From Sorghum bicolor (taxonomy: Eukaryota > Streptophyta > Magnoliopsida > Poales > Poaceae), in the NCBI RefSeq assembly GCF_000003195.3, contig NC_012878.2:19506641-19570640 (forward strand): a stretch of DNA of 64,000 bases. Reading direction: 5' to 3'. Positions 34,296 to 45,011 of this stretch are shown one piece after another. Every line of letters begins with the position of its first letter. Within the stretch, counting starts at the first letter, position 1. Below the pieces are notes generated by a model that made no database searches, was not told the origin of the DNA, and was given only the letters and a program-made list of their open reading frames with translations. Position numbers and translations under genes: made by a program.

Positions 34296-37200
34296 TGGAT
34301 AGATTCGCCGATGATGGAAAATTAGGCCAAGGATTCACATCGGCCGACGATTTGGTAGAAGTAGATATAGGTAGTGGTGATAGGCCTAGGCCTACTTTTA
34401 TTAGTGCTAAATTAGATCCTGAGTTTAAACGGCAGTTAACTAGTTTGTTAAAGGAATATAAAGATTGCTTTGCTTGGGATTATACAGAGATGCCTGGTTT
34501 AGACCGATCAATTGTTGAACATCGGTTACCCATCAAGTCTGGATTTCGGCCACATCAGCAACCAGCCCGCCGATGTAATCCTAACATTCTACCTGATATT
34601 AAGGCCGAAATCACTAAACTTATTGAAGCTAAGTTTATTCGGCAGTGTCGGTATGCCGAATGGATTTCCAATGTTGTTCCGGTTTACAAAAAGAACGGGA
34701 AGCTTCGAGTGTGCATTGATTTCAGGAATCTCAATAAAGCTACGCCGATGGATGGATACCCAATGCCTGTTGCCGATCTACTGGTTGATGCTGCGGCTGG
34801 CCATCGGGTCATCAGTTTCATGGATGGTAATGCGGGTTACAATCAAATATTCATGGCAGAGGAGGATATTCCAAAAACCGCATTCAGGTGTCCTGGTCAT
34901 GTTGGATTGTTTGAATGGATAGTCATGACTTTTGGGTTAAAGAATGCTGGTGCTACTTATCAAAGGGCTATGAATTTCATATTTCATGAGTTCATCGGCA
35001 AAATCGTAGAAATTTATATTGATGATGTGGTGGTTAAGTCTGGAGATTTTTCAAAGCATCTTGCCGATTTACGAAAAGTGTTGGAGTGCACCAGGAAGCA
35101 TGGATTGAAGATGAATCCCAACAAGTGTGCATTTGGCGTATCGGCAGGGCAGTTTCTTGGTTTTATGGTACATCAGAGGGGTATTGAGATTAGTCGAAGA
35201 TCTATTGATGCCATCAATAAAATAGTGGCCCCTACCAATAAAACCGAGCTCCAATCCTTGATCGGCAAGGTGAATTTTATCAGAAGATTTGTATCGAATT
35301 TATCTGGGAGAATTCGTGCTTTCAGTCCCCTTCTTAAATTAAAAGCCGATCAGGAGTTTGTTTGGGGAGAAGAACAGCAGTTGGCTCTGGATGAGATCAA
35401 AAAGTATCTAGTGAATCCTCCAGTTTTAGTTCCACCCCAACAAGGGAAACCCTTCAAATTATATTTATCTACCGATGGATCGGTTATCGGTTCAGCTTTA
35501 GTTCAAGAATTTGAAGGGAAGGAGAGAGTAATTTATTATCTGAGCAGGAGGTTGATTGATGCTGAAACCAGGTATTCGGCCATAGAGAAGCTGTGCTTGT
35601 GCTTATATTTCTCATGTATCAAGCTAAGACATTATCTGTTGTCGGCCGAATGTGCTGTTGTTTGCAAAGATGACGTGGTCCGATACATGCTATCTATGCC
35701 GATTATGAGTGGTAGGATCGGTAAGTGGATTTTGGCGCTGTCGGAGTTCGATTTGCGTTACGAATCGACTAAGGCGGTCAAAGGGCAGGTTATGGCCAAT
35801 CTTGTGACTCAGCATTGCGGTCTAGTGGAGACCTTGGAAATTGCACCCTGGACGCTCTTCTTTGATGGATCTACCTGTGACCGAGGAGCAGGAATCGGTA
35901 TTGTATTAGTTTCTCCTAAAGGGAGGAAGTATGAGTTTTCCTTGCCGATTGTTGCTACATCAACAAATAATCAGGCTGAGTATCAAGCTCTGATCAAGGG
36001 ATTGGAGTTGTTAAGAGAAGTTCGTGCTGATGCTGTTGAAGTATTCGGAGATTCCATGTTGGTTATAAATCAATTGGTCGGAAGCTATGAATGCCGAAGT
36101 GAAGTTCTCATAACCTATTTCGAGAGAGGTATGCAACTGTTAAAAGAATTCAAGAACTTCCGATTGGAGCATGTTCCCCGATTGCATAATGAAGACGCTA
36201 ATCGGTTGGCCCAGCATGCCTCGGGATATCAGCCAATGATTAATGCGACATCGGCAGTCAGTGCCGGTGATTGGAGGGAAGAAATTATTGATTATCTAAA
36301 AGATCCATCCAAAAAAGTTGAAAGACAGGTTCGATTTCAAGCAACCAAGTATGTGATCCTTGAAAATGAATTGTATTATCGAACTATCGACGGAATTCTT
36401 CTCCGATGCTTGGGTGATGATGAAGCCAGAAGTTTGATGGGAGAAATCCATGAAGGAGTGTGTGGAGCGCATCAGTCAGCTTTTAAGATGAAGTGGATGA
36501 TTCGAAGGAATGGATATTTTTGGCCAACCATACTTGAAGATTGTTTTAAATATTTCAAGGGATGTCAAGGTTGTCAAAAGTTCGGTAATATCCAGAGAGC
36601 ACCCGCATCGGCTATGAATCCTATAATAAAACCTTGGCCGTTCCGGGGATGGGCCATCGATCTGATCGGCCAGATTTATCCACCATCTAGCAAAGGGCAT
36701 AAATTCATTCTAGTTGCCACTGACTATTTCACCAAGTGGGTCGAGGCTATTCCTTTGAAGAAAGTCACATCGGCCAATATGATTGATTTTGTGAAGGAGC
36801 ATATTATTTACCGATTTGGGATTCCCCAAACGATTACTACCGATCAGGGCACCATGTTCACGTCGGGGGAGTTCGATGAATTCGCAATCGGTATGGGAAT
36901 TAAAGTGTTGAATTCTTCTCCTTACTATGCTCAAGCCAATGGGCAGGCCGAAGCGTCTAACAAGGGAATTATCAAGCTTATTAAACGAAAGATTGAAGAA
37001 AATCCTAGGCGGTGGCATACATTGTTGAATGAAGCACTGTGGTCTTATCGGATGGCTTGTCATGGATCAACCAAGGTGTCACCTTATCAATTGGTGTATG
37101 GACATGATGCAGTTTTGCCTTGGGAGATTAAGGCTGGATCTAGGCGATTATCTTTTCAAGATCAATTGGCTGCCGATGATTATGCCACTTTAATGACCGA

Positions 37201-37528
37201 TGAGTTAGATGATTTAGCAGGGCATCGGTTAAAGGCTTTAATGAGTATAGAAGAAAATAAGAAGAGAGTTGCCAGATGGTATGATAAAAAGGTGAAGGCT
37301 AAGGAGTTTGCCGATGGGGATTTGGTATGGAAGTTGATTTTGCCAGTCGGGACTAAAAGTTCAAAGTTTGGGAAGTGGTCTCCTAATTGGGAAGGTCCTT
37401 ATCGGATAAAACGCTCAGCTCCTGGTAATGCCTATATTCTAGAAACTCTCGAAGGAGTTGAATTTCCCAGAGCGTTAAATGGCAAATATTTGAAGAAGTA
37501 CTACCCCAGCATATGGATCGATGCATAA
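34295..37528 (+). CDS. Pol polyprotein of G: reverse transcriptase, two RNases H, integrase (ORF2)
   Basis: A 1,077-residue protein that copies the element RNA and integrates the DNA. Reverse transcriptase spans about residues 60-330, with YIDD at 241-244. The first RNase H includes STDGSVIGSA (Asp near 394). A second, archaeal-type RNase H follows (FFDGSTCDRGAGIG, Asp 524; NNQAEYQAL; FGDSMLVINQL), characteristic of Tat elements. The integrase has an HHCC finger from His 719 and the triad Asp 789, Asp 850, Glu 886, with the usual 35 residues between the last two. A KWSPNWEGPYRI segment lies near the C terminus. All key residues are present. The ATG overlaps the ORF1 stop by one base, so translation probably needs reinitiation or a comparable mechanism. 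Confidence 0.95.
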   Translation: MDRFADDGKLGQGFTSADDLVEVDIGSGDRPRPTFISAKLDPEFKRQLTSLLKEYKDCFAWDYTEMPGLDRSIVEHRLPIKSGFRPHQQPARRCNPNILPDIKAEITKLIEAKFIRQCRYAEWISNVVPVYKKNGKLRVCIDFRNLNKATPMDGYPMPVADLLVDAAAGHRVISFMDGNAGYNQIFMAEEDIPKTAFRCPGHVGLFEWIVMTFGLKNAGATYQRAMNFIFHEFIGKIVEIYIDDVVVKSGDFSKHLADLRKVLECTRKHGLKMNPNKCAFGVSAGQFLGFMVHQRGIEISRRSIDAINKIVAPTNKTELQSLIGKVNFIRRFVSNLSGRIRAFSPLLKLKADQEFVWGEEQQLALDEIKKYLVNPPVLVPPQQGKPFKLYLSTDGSVIGSALVQEFEGKERVIYYLSRRLIDAETRYSAIEKLCLCLYFSCIKLRHYLLSAECAVVCKDDVVRYMLSMPIMSGRIGKWILALSEFDLRYESTKAVKGQVMANLVTQHCGLVETLEIAPWTLFFDGSTCDRGAGIGIVLVSPKGRKYEFSLPIVATSTNNQAEYQALIKGLELLREVRADAVEVFGDSMLVINQLVGSYECRSEVLITYFERGMQLLKEFKNFRLEHVPRLHNEDANRLAQHASGYQPMINATSAVSAGDWREEIIDYLKDPSKKVERQVRFQATKYVILENELYYRTIDGILLRCLGDDEARSLMGEIHEGVCGAHQSAFKMKWMIRRNGYFWPTILEDCFKYFKGCQGCQKFGNIQRAPASAMNPIIKPWPFRGWAIDLIGQIYPPSSKGHKFILVATDYFTKWVEAIPLKKVTSANMIDFVKEHIIYRFGIPQTITTDQGTMFTSGEFDEFAIGMGIKVLNSSPYYAQANGQAEASNKGIIKLIKRKIEENPRRWHTLLNEALWSYRMACHGSTKVSPYQLVYGHDAVLPWEIKAGSRRLSFQDQLAADDYATLMTDELDDLAGHRLKALMSIEENKKRVARWYDKKVKAKEFADGDLVWKLILPVGTKSSKFGKWSPNWEGPYRIKRSAPGNAYILETLEGVEFPRALNGKYLKKYYPSIWIDA

Positions 37529-37673
37529 AAGGTTAAGTGCCGATAACACTCCTATCGGCTGAATTTAAATGTTCAAGGGCAGACTTAATGTTTCAAAAGA
37601 TGCCGATAACAGTCTTATCGGCTAGACTAAAAGCTAAAAACGGAGAAACGAAGGTGTGTCGCCGATGAAAGCT

Positions 37674-40600
37674 TCAGATGTTCAGCAGCGCTTGGATTGC
37701 AGATATGGCGCGCAGCCGAATCTGGTTGGCTGTCTCTATCTCTTTGATATCGTCATCGGCAGAACCTTCAATTGGCTTCAGCTTCCTCTTCAGTTGCAGC
37801 GCTTTACGACCATGGACGTTTCGTTCCTGTTCAAGATGCTTGATGGTCTCCGGCAGTTGACTGTCTTCTTGCTGGGCTTGGGACAGGGCGTCTTCTACTT
37901 GCTTGAGTTCAGCCAGCAGAGCTTCTCTTTTTGCCGATAGATCAGACATTTTCTGCTTCAGTGCATCACCTGAGGACTTTAAGATGCCGATGTTCTTATG
38001 TTTCTCATCGGCTAAGCGTTTTTCTTTCATCATCTCCTCAGAGAGCTGGATTTGAGCAGCTCTGTCGGCAAGGCGTCGAGTAGCTCTCTGGTACTGTAGC
38101 TGGCGGCTTTCTAGATGTGCAGCGTGGAAGAGTGTTTCTTCGGCATCGGCAGGAATTTGGCCTCTAAGAGTCTTGAACAGGGCCTTGGCTGGGTCAGAAT
38201 CGTCGACCAGTTGAGTTGTGTCTTGATGAAGTATGGCCGATAGCTCCTCCAGCCTAGCTCTGGTTTCTGCCGATACAATTCCAACTGCCCGAGAGGAGCT
38301 TGCTTCCTCGCCTTCTTCTTCGAAGATATCAATAGCGAAGGAGAACAAGCTGTCGGGAGAATCTTGTTCCTGAAAATGAAAATGAAATAGGTCAATTTTA
38401 TGGTCAAAACTTCGGCAGATGATACCGATGGAAAAGTGGATGACTTACTTGCTTCAAGGCGATTTCCTGCCGTTGACTCAGAGAGGCCGATGGAGCTGCA
38501 GGTTGATCGGCAAATGTTGCCGATAGAACGATATCGCCTGAAAGAGGACAGGAAGGATTATAAGAATAAATGAAAATAAGTTTATCGGTAGGAGTATTGT
38601 TGGGATATGTTACCCGGAAGAGGAACAACAGTTGTTTGAATTGAGGAAACCGCCGATGATATAACTGGACCTGCCGGGCCAGTTGTTTGTTCACCTATGT
38701 CAGCTGACGTACCTGCCGTTTGAGGTTCTTCTTGCTGAGGTTCTTCCATCTGTGGTGCTTCCTGTATTGATTGAGGAGATGGTGCTTGCTGTGCCTGGAC
38801 TTCTGGAGGAGAAGGGGAAGATTCCACCGGGATTGGAGACACCGGAGGAGGAGGAGGAGTTGCCACTTTCTGACGCTTTGTTCCAGTCTTAGCACCTTGG
38901 ACGCCTTTCCTCTTTGGCTGGCTAGACTGGGGGGGATCGGCACCTTGGCGTTTGGCTTTTGCCGATGCACCAGTTTGCTGCAACAACGATAAAGAGTTTA
39001 TGAGCACAGATAACCGATATAAAGATAGTCAGCATAAATAAAAAAGGGGTTTAACAGATTGCCTTGAAAGCTTGCGCCAGAGTGGAAGCAGTTACCGTTG
39101 GTGATGTCTGAGTTTTCCTGGTGGTAACTTTCTTGAGACGCGCGCCCCGGTGCACGATGGAAGCCAGAGTGGGAGCATTGTGGCCGATTGAGGAGATCGG
39201 GCCTGATGGGAATAAGTCGATCGGCTTGCCACTCCTGCTAACCGATGGGGGGGTGTTGTCAATCTGCAAAAAGAATACAGGGGTAAGTTACCGATGGGAA
39301 TAGTATTGGAAAATGAGACATCGGTTTAAAATACTTACAGTGTCGTCAGGGACTTCGTATTCGGGGTCGATCATGCCGCGGTATGAGAGGGCCGATCTGC
39401 AGAAAAGATTCTCCTTCCATTCTGCCCACCATAGCTTGTATGCTTGAGTGATAAAGGCAGCTGGAACCCATTCTGACAGATCTGCATCTGTATCGGCATT
39501 TGGTGGTAGCTGGGCTACTCGAGTCCACTCGAGGAGGTTAGCGATGGGTTCTCTGGGCTTTATTACATCGGCATAAGGAAGTGCGATCGGCAATTGGCCG
39601 AAAGCTAGCTGGCGAGCTAATGCCGATGGATTATAAAATTCATAAGTTTGGGGAGAAGTTTTCGTGCTGCCGAAGAAGTTCACTGGTATGGCTCTGGGAG
39701 TCACGATTGCCATCATCACCTCATTGTCCCTATCAAGAGCTTCGTCGAACGGATTGAAGGTCAGAGGGAGCATGCTATCTGGGTCGTCATAAGCCAGCCA
39801 TGGTCGTTCATCTCTGGCCAGACCCTCATACAGCGTTTCGAAGAATCGGCCGATCTGATCCGGAGTGTTCCCTGAACCGGGTAAAACTATAACAGCTTCG
39901 CCAAAGTTCAGGGGGGCACGTGTTGCCGATTCCTCTTCACCCAACACATGGTTCTCGGCTATATCTCTTGGGAAGTGCTGAGAGAACAAGTTGAGATCGA
40001 GGCGCTTGTGCAGGTGCAGATTGAGCCACATATTAATAAACCACCAAGGACCTCCCAAGTTGCCGATAGGTTGGCCGAGCAGGAGTTTCTGGACTATCTG
40101 ATGAAGAAGGTGATAAACAGCGCCGAGCAAATAACGGCCGAGAGGAAATTGACCACCGCTAGCCAGTCTTTCTGCTGCCGATAGATAGACAGAAGTCGGT
40201 CCTGCCGATCGACCACAGAATACAAACTTGTCTAGCCACATGTTCAGGAAGGTGGTTTGTTCCTTTATGGTGACAGGCCCTCTCCCGCGGTACTTCTGGA
40301 TGTACCCTGACCAGCCGCCGATAGCGCGAGTCTCCACTTTGGCACTGGGGGCGGTATCAAAAAAGTGGGTGCTATCGGCAGAAGATATGTCCAACCCAGT
40401 AAGCATGGCTACATCGGCAAGGGTAGGAGAAGCAGGGCCGTGGCCAAAAACAAAAGCATTGAGAGTGTCTGACCAAAAGTAAGATGCGGCTATCAGCAAT
40501 GACTCGTTCCTATGCATATCGGCAATGGACAGCCTAATGCATTGAGCTAATTTCCTCTCACCCCATTGAACTTCATAAGAGTTGCTGACCCTCAAGAACC

Positions 40601-40940
40601 AGTCTTTCCACCCTACAGTAGGGCTAGGCCAAGAGCGAAAGGTGTCCTTCCATAGATCTAGAGCAAAGTTTTCAGCTCTAAAGGGAATCCTGTTGGTTTC
40701 TGCGTTGATAAGGTCGGTTGGATCTGGATCCCCTAGAGGGCCGAGGCATTGAAGATGTGGTTGATCGGTAGGAATGACAATTTTGTTGGATAACTCCTGG
40801 TGTTTTGGGGAATAAAGATACAAAGAAAAAGGAGAAGGAAATATTCGGTAAGGTAAATCGCAGATGAACAGGAATGCAGGAAAAAGGTACGGCAGATGAG
40901 ATGGAAGTCTGACCTCAGGGACGACGAAGCCAACGGCCAT
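37674..40940 (-). CDS. Antisense multi-exon gene inside G: plant mobile domain (PMD)-like protein with coiled coil
   Basis: I model six exons, in reading order 40940-40914, 40796-39339, 39263-39096, 38977-38614, 38537-38449 and 38369-37674. The five introns (117, 75, 118, 76 and 79 bp) all have GT-AG ends, several with GTAAGT donors and T-rich acceptors, and every junction keeps phase, giving about 933 residues. The start MAVGFVVPE follows a TATA box; a longer frame from 41165 begins upstream of that box and is less likely. Exon 2 resembles the plant mobile domain (FWSDTLNAFVFGHGPAS, then TLADVAMLTGLDI, about residues 116-146; later GGPWWFINMWLNLHLH). Exon 4 is basic and proline-rich (PKRKG, TKRQK), suggesting a nuclear protein. 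Exon 6 (231 residues) is a strong coiled-coil candidate. The stop lies 145 bp from the convergent pol stop. Intron 1 is in frame and could be retained. Function is unknown; extra antisense frames are known from Tat elements. Confidence 0.8.
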
Positions 40941-41088
40941 CTTGTCGTGAAGGGGACGCTGGAAGACGCCGGAGTTGATGAAGAAGAATGCTCGTCGGAG
41001 ATCTTGAGGATTGAGAATGGCGCCGCCGCTGGAAAAGTGAAGTTGGATGGCAGAATGATGTAATGGGGGAGGAGTACCCAAGAAGGAA

Positions 41089-41099
41089 CTATTTATAGG
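41089..41099 (-). promoter_or_regulatory. Putative TATA box of the antisense gene
   Basis: On the minus strand, CCTATAAATAG lies about 150 bp upstream of the chosen ATG. Transcription would start near 41060, leaving a 5' leader of about 120 bases. Confidence 0.62.
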
Positions 41100-41165
41100 G
41101 CAAGATGGACAAGGGCAAATCTGACTTATTTCTTTGCCGCATCCGAGAAACCCGAGGGTACTCAA

Positions 41166-41579
41166 GTGGATATGGTAACTGTTCGCACGATAATCCAGGG
41201 ATTGTGCAGGTGATTTGACAGGAAGCGGTCATTATCTAAAGATATTTTACTGTGCGCGATCTCCTGGTCGGTCCATCGGTGATATTCTATAACGGTCGTC
41301 CTGCCGATGGGCGGATAGAGGGGAAGTAACCGTTTTTGCGAATATCCTGGGCAGAACATCGGCAGATCTTTGTAACGGTATTGTTGCCGATGTACGACTA
41401 AGAGAGATGCCCGTTTGGGAAGTTGTGGATTTCGAGGGATCTGCGGAGGATTAGGATCAGAGTTGCCCAGATTGAGGTTGTCGGTTACCAGATTAGGAGC
41501 ATTAATTGCGGAGAAGACATCATTACTGCAGAGAATTTCGGAGCATTAATAGTTTTATACTCCGAAACTGGGGGGCATG
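41166..41579 (+). other. 3' spacer of G with polypurine tract
   Basis: No gene is seen. It contains the presumed upstream region of the antisense gene. AACTGGGGGGCATG (41566-41579) directly precedes the right LTR and is the likely plus-strand primer. Confidence 0.78.
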
Positions 41580-42268
41580 TGTTGACACCATTTTTGGGCA
41601 CGTGTCCAGGATGGCAGGACAGGGTGGCAGTACGATGCGGGTTGCTGGTAAGGATGGTTGCCGATGAGGGAAAGGTTGAATGTGACTAAGTCCTCAGACA
41701 GTAATATGGTGCCGATGACCAAGTAAAAGGGTCTGCCGATGACTATGGCGAGGGGATTGCCGATGACGCGAAGGAGGAGTCCGGAAGCTGCCAGTTGTCA
41801 TGTGGAGGAGTTTCGGTTTGTCACGAAGGATGGTTTTATTATTTCCTTATGTTATTCGTATCGTTTTGTATACGGGTTCCGTGTAATTTGGAATTCGAAT
41901 TCTAATCGTGTCTGGTCGCAGCTCTTTGAGCAGGGTATAAATATAAGCCCTAAGACCTTGTAATCAGGACATCTATCAATCAATCAAACACACGTTTTTA
42001 CTCATATTCTAGCATTTACTTTTCGACGACTTCGTCATACGTTTTCTTTTTGTTACGAGTTCTTAGGAATTCGTCGACTCAAGCTCGGCGTATCCTTAAG
42101 TTCCGCGTGAGTACCTCTTAGCCGTGACATCCGGGCGCATCGCTGTTGTCAGGACTAAAGTATTCGAGTTATCACCTTTGCCGATAGTAAGGTCAAATCG
42201 GCTGGCACGCCTTAACGTTTGAATCGGGTATTAGCCCTTTGTGTTTGCAGATCAGTTTTGCATCAACA
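41580..42268 (+). repeat. 3' LTR of G
   Basis: It is 689 bp, differing from the left LTR only at one G/C (GTCGAGG versus GTCCAGG) and one A/G (AATATAGTGCC versus AATATGGTGCC). It is followed by GATTG. Confidence 0.95.
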
Positions 42269-42273
42269 GATTG

Positions 42274-43381
42274 GAAGGAGCTATACAATAGTTTTCTCTC
42301 TAAATTTTTTCCGATCTCCAAAATGGCGGATCTTCGGATCGAGATTCTTTCTTTTAGACAACTAGAAGAAGAATCTCTTGGCGAATCATGGGACCGCTTT
42401 AGTGACCTTACTCTCACGGGCCCAAATCTTTCTATTCCAGAGGGCCTTAGTAGGGAAAATAAGCAAACCCTTAATGCGGCCTCTGGAGGATCTTTCCACC
42501 ACCTGTCCACTAGTGAAGCTTGGAATTTGATTGATTTAATGAGCGAAAAGTCTCCTAGCATTTATATCCCTAAGAAAGAGAAAGAATTAGTTCCTAGACA
42601 AGAAGAGGAAGTTTTGATAGCCAAATTACAACCACTTCAATCCCAAACTTTAGCTATTGATCCTAAACCATCAATACCCCAAAATTCTCCAACGGCGGAA
42701 GGAATTCTGACCTTAAATCTTTCAGATACTGATGGTTTAGACTTCTGGTTCCATAAGAGACCTTCAAGCAGGGATAATTCAAATCCTTGCAATAATGGTT
42801 CTTTTAGAGAATGCCCTGGTTCCTATTATGAAAAAGTCAAGGATGACATATCAAGTGAAGGAGAGCTAAACCATATAGAAGATTCTATTTACTCCCCTTC
42901 CATGTTCACAAATTCTAAATCCATCCTTGACCTTAGAGACCCCTCTTATCAATCTCCTTTCCAGTCTCATGAGGATCCTAGCAATCCACCAAGACGACCA
43001 AACCATAGGAGTCATGAAGACCATAAGGATGGCATGTCAGGTAATGCCATAGAAGGAGAGCTAAGCCATATAGAATGTGTAGAATGGATGGACAAGGAAG
43101 AAGCCTTAATAGATTTTGACCTTGACTCAATTTCAGATGTTGAGTCTTTAACTCCCCTTGAATATGAGATTCACCCTTCTATAGAAGAGGACATAGATGG
43201 GACCAATCCAAGAGAAACTCTGAACATTCAGATTAGAGACGAAGATAACATCAATGAGCATGGAATTTATTTCATAGCCACTTCGTTTACTCCATGCTCA
43301 TATGAAACATCTTCCCAATCTATTGGTCTCTCCAACATCACCACATTTGAGATCTCCAACCCCCTCTTCCTTTATATTTAA
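42274..43381 (+). pseudogene. gag of A, second part
   Basis: This continues the A gag after G in the same frame (KELYNSFLSKFFPISKMADL, then FRQLEEESLGESWDRFSDL), which is the remainder of the capsid core. An acidic, proline- and serine-rich tail follows (for example ELVPRQEEEVLIAKLQPLQ), ending SNPLFLYI at 43381. There are no internal stops, so the gag was probably open until G landed in it. The tail from about 43260 is shared with B (SPQSIGLSNITTFEISNPLF in B). Confidence 0.85.
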
Positions 43382-44684
43382 AAAAACTTTAAAAGGGCGG
43401 TTGTCGATGCATATGTCTATATTAAATATTGCAGATCTCGTTGAGCTAGTCTTGATATACAAAGGTTGGTGTCAGAGGGGAAACCACTTCGCCAACATAA
43501 ACTGATGGTTTCCCAAGGACAAGCTTAGTGTCCTAAAATAAGCGTTTATCAGATTGTAGCATGACCTGGCCATATTGCCTTGTGTATTGAGCATATAAAG
43601 ATAATTGTGAAAATATTCCTTCGGGTATTCTTGTCACTAACCTTTCCAGGATTAGAGCAAGAAGATCAGATGAACGACAAGCACAAGGTATGTACAACCA
43701 ATCATCATGCAACACTGAATTAAATTCATCCAAACATGAATTTTGCAAAATTCAAGCTTGTGGGAGTACCTTACATAAAAACATCCTTTGCCATGTTGCT
43801 ATGTTGGTTGTCCCTACCTTTGAGACATGCTTAATTGATTAAATACTAATCACACTACTTCACCTCCACTTGAGTAGATCTCTATAAATGCCATCACGCT
43901 ACCTTTGTTTATCCTAGTAAGTGTTAGTTTGGAAGTACTGCACATACTTCTATTGGCTTTTAAATTAAGCATGGTGCTTAGGTTAAATAGCCTTCCTTAA
44001 TCTGATTAGACATGGAGTCTAGTTCGGTTATTGAACTAAAAACTGCTTGTGTAGACATTGGTATATTTTGTCGGACTAACCCATGTAGAAAAACTTTCAA
44101 TATCAATTTGGGAAGTCCTAATATACACTCACATCGGAGCTGAAGAGAGAGACACATGAAGTTTAACAATTTGCACAAGAAGGACATAGCTCAATCATCA
44201 TAGAGAGATGATCCATGGAAGGAGACAAAGTACATAAGCAAGATACACAGCCACTACGAATGGGAAGCTTCCTCAAGGTGAGATGGTACCATCACGCTTC
44301 AATTAAGGTAACATCTTAAGATATGTGACTATCACTTTTATAATCTTCTCCTTGGTTCTAGCGTTCACATAAATAAAGAGACAAACATGTATGATCTGTA
44401 ACTCCAAATTAACCAACCCAACTGAGTCAGCATGTTTAGTCCTTTAATATTTGTTCCTAGTACTACCTCCATGATCCCACACTCCTAATCATATGAGCTA
44501 AAATGTTGCACATTCAATCTTTGGGAAGATATAAAGAAAAAGACATATACATAGATAGATTATCTTTCCATAAGGTTGAACGATCTGATCTGACAAATGT
44601 TTTAAATGCTACACTCATGAACTCATCACCCATCAACTTTGTCTTGCTCCCTATGCTTAAAGATAGAGAAGAATAAATATACTT
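43382..44684 (+). other. Conserved non-coding interior of A with short hairpins
   Basis: No gene is seen, but the sequence is alignable with B (60045-61255), including a perfect hairpin TAAGCA-TGG-TGCTTA (43966-43980) and an imperfect TAGACA-TGG-AGTCTA (44007-44021). Such conservation outside a frame may reflect RNA structure or only common descent. Confidence 0.6.
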
Positions 44685-45011
44685 TTGGTTCTGTTGGTGT
44701 TATCCACCAACAGGACCCATGCACTTGATCTCTGTCTTGTCTCTATGAGCAGGACATATTTTGACAAACATGGAGGATTTTTCAACTCCCAGACTCTACC
44801 AAGTGAAGGACGTGGATCTACGAGGACAAACACACTGAGCAAGATACTACCAACGCCGCACTTCGAACTGCTGGGCAAACGAAGAACATGGGTGACACCG
44901 TATCAAGAGGTGCAAACGTCAAGGTCCACACCTGAATCAAATGACGCACCTAAAGAGTTAACACGGCGAGAAGTCTTGTTCAGAAGACTTAAAACATTGA
45001 ACCCTCGCTGA
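44685..45011 (+). pseudogene. Remnant of the protease-region frame in A
   Basis: The frame includes NTLSKILPTPHFELLGKRRT and WVTPYQEVQTSR, matching the start of the B frame at 61356, then ends LKTLNPR. The retropepsin part present in B is absent. The break coincides with a sequence (AGTCTTGTTCAGAAGACTTA, from 44972) that occurs twice in B, flanking the protease. Confidence 0.7.

Larger units (their letters stand above)
29913..42268 (+). mobile_element. Element G: young, apparently intact Tat-lineage (RIRE2-like) retrotransposon
   Basis: G is 12,356 bp between perfect GATTG duplications (29908-29912 and 42269-42273). Its LTRs are 689 bp each and differ at only two positions by my reading. It carries uninterrupted gag-protease (30648-34295) and pol (34295-37528) with a second, archaeal-type RNase H, the hallmark of the Tat lineage. 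The 3' region holds a large gene on the opposite strand. Nothing visible is broken, so it could be autonomous. At the commonly used grass rate of 1.3e-8 per site per year, the LTR difference suggests about 0.1 million years, with wide error. Confidence 0.95.

Noticed and set aside
40941..41165. Longer N terminus for the antisense gene starting at 41165
   Set aside because: The extra codons lie across and upstream of the TATA box at 41089-41099; the ATG at 40940 fits a normal promoter-leader arrangement.
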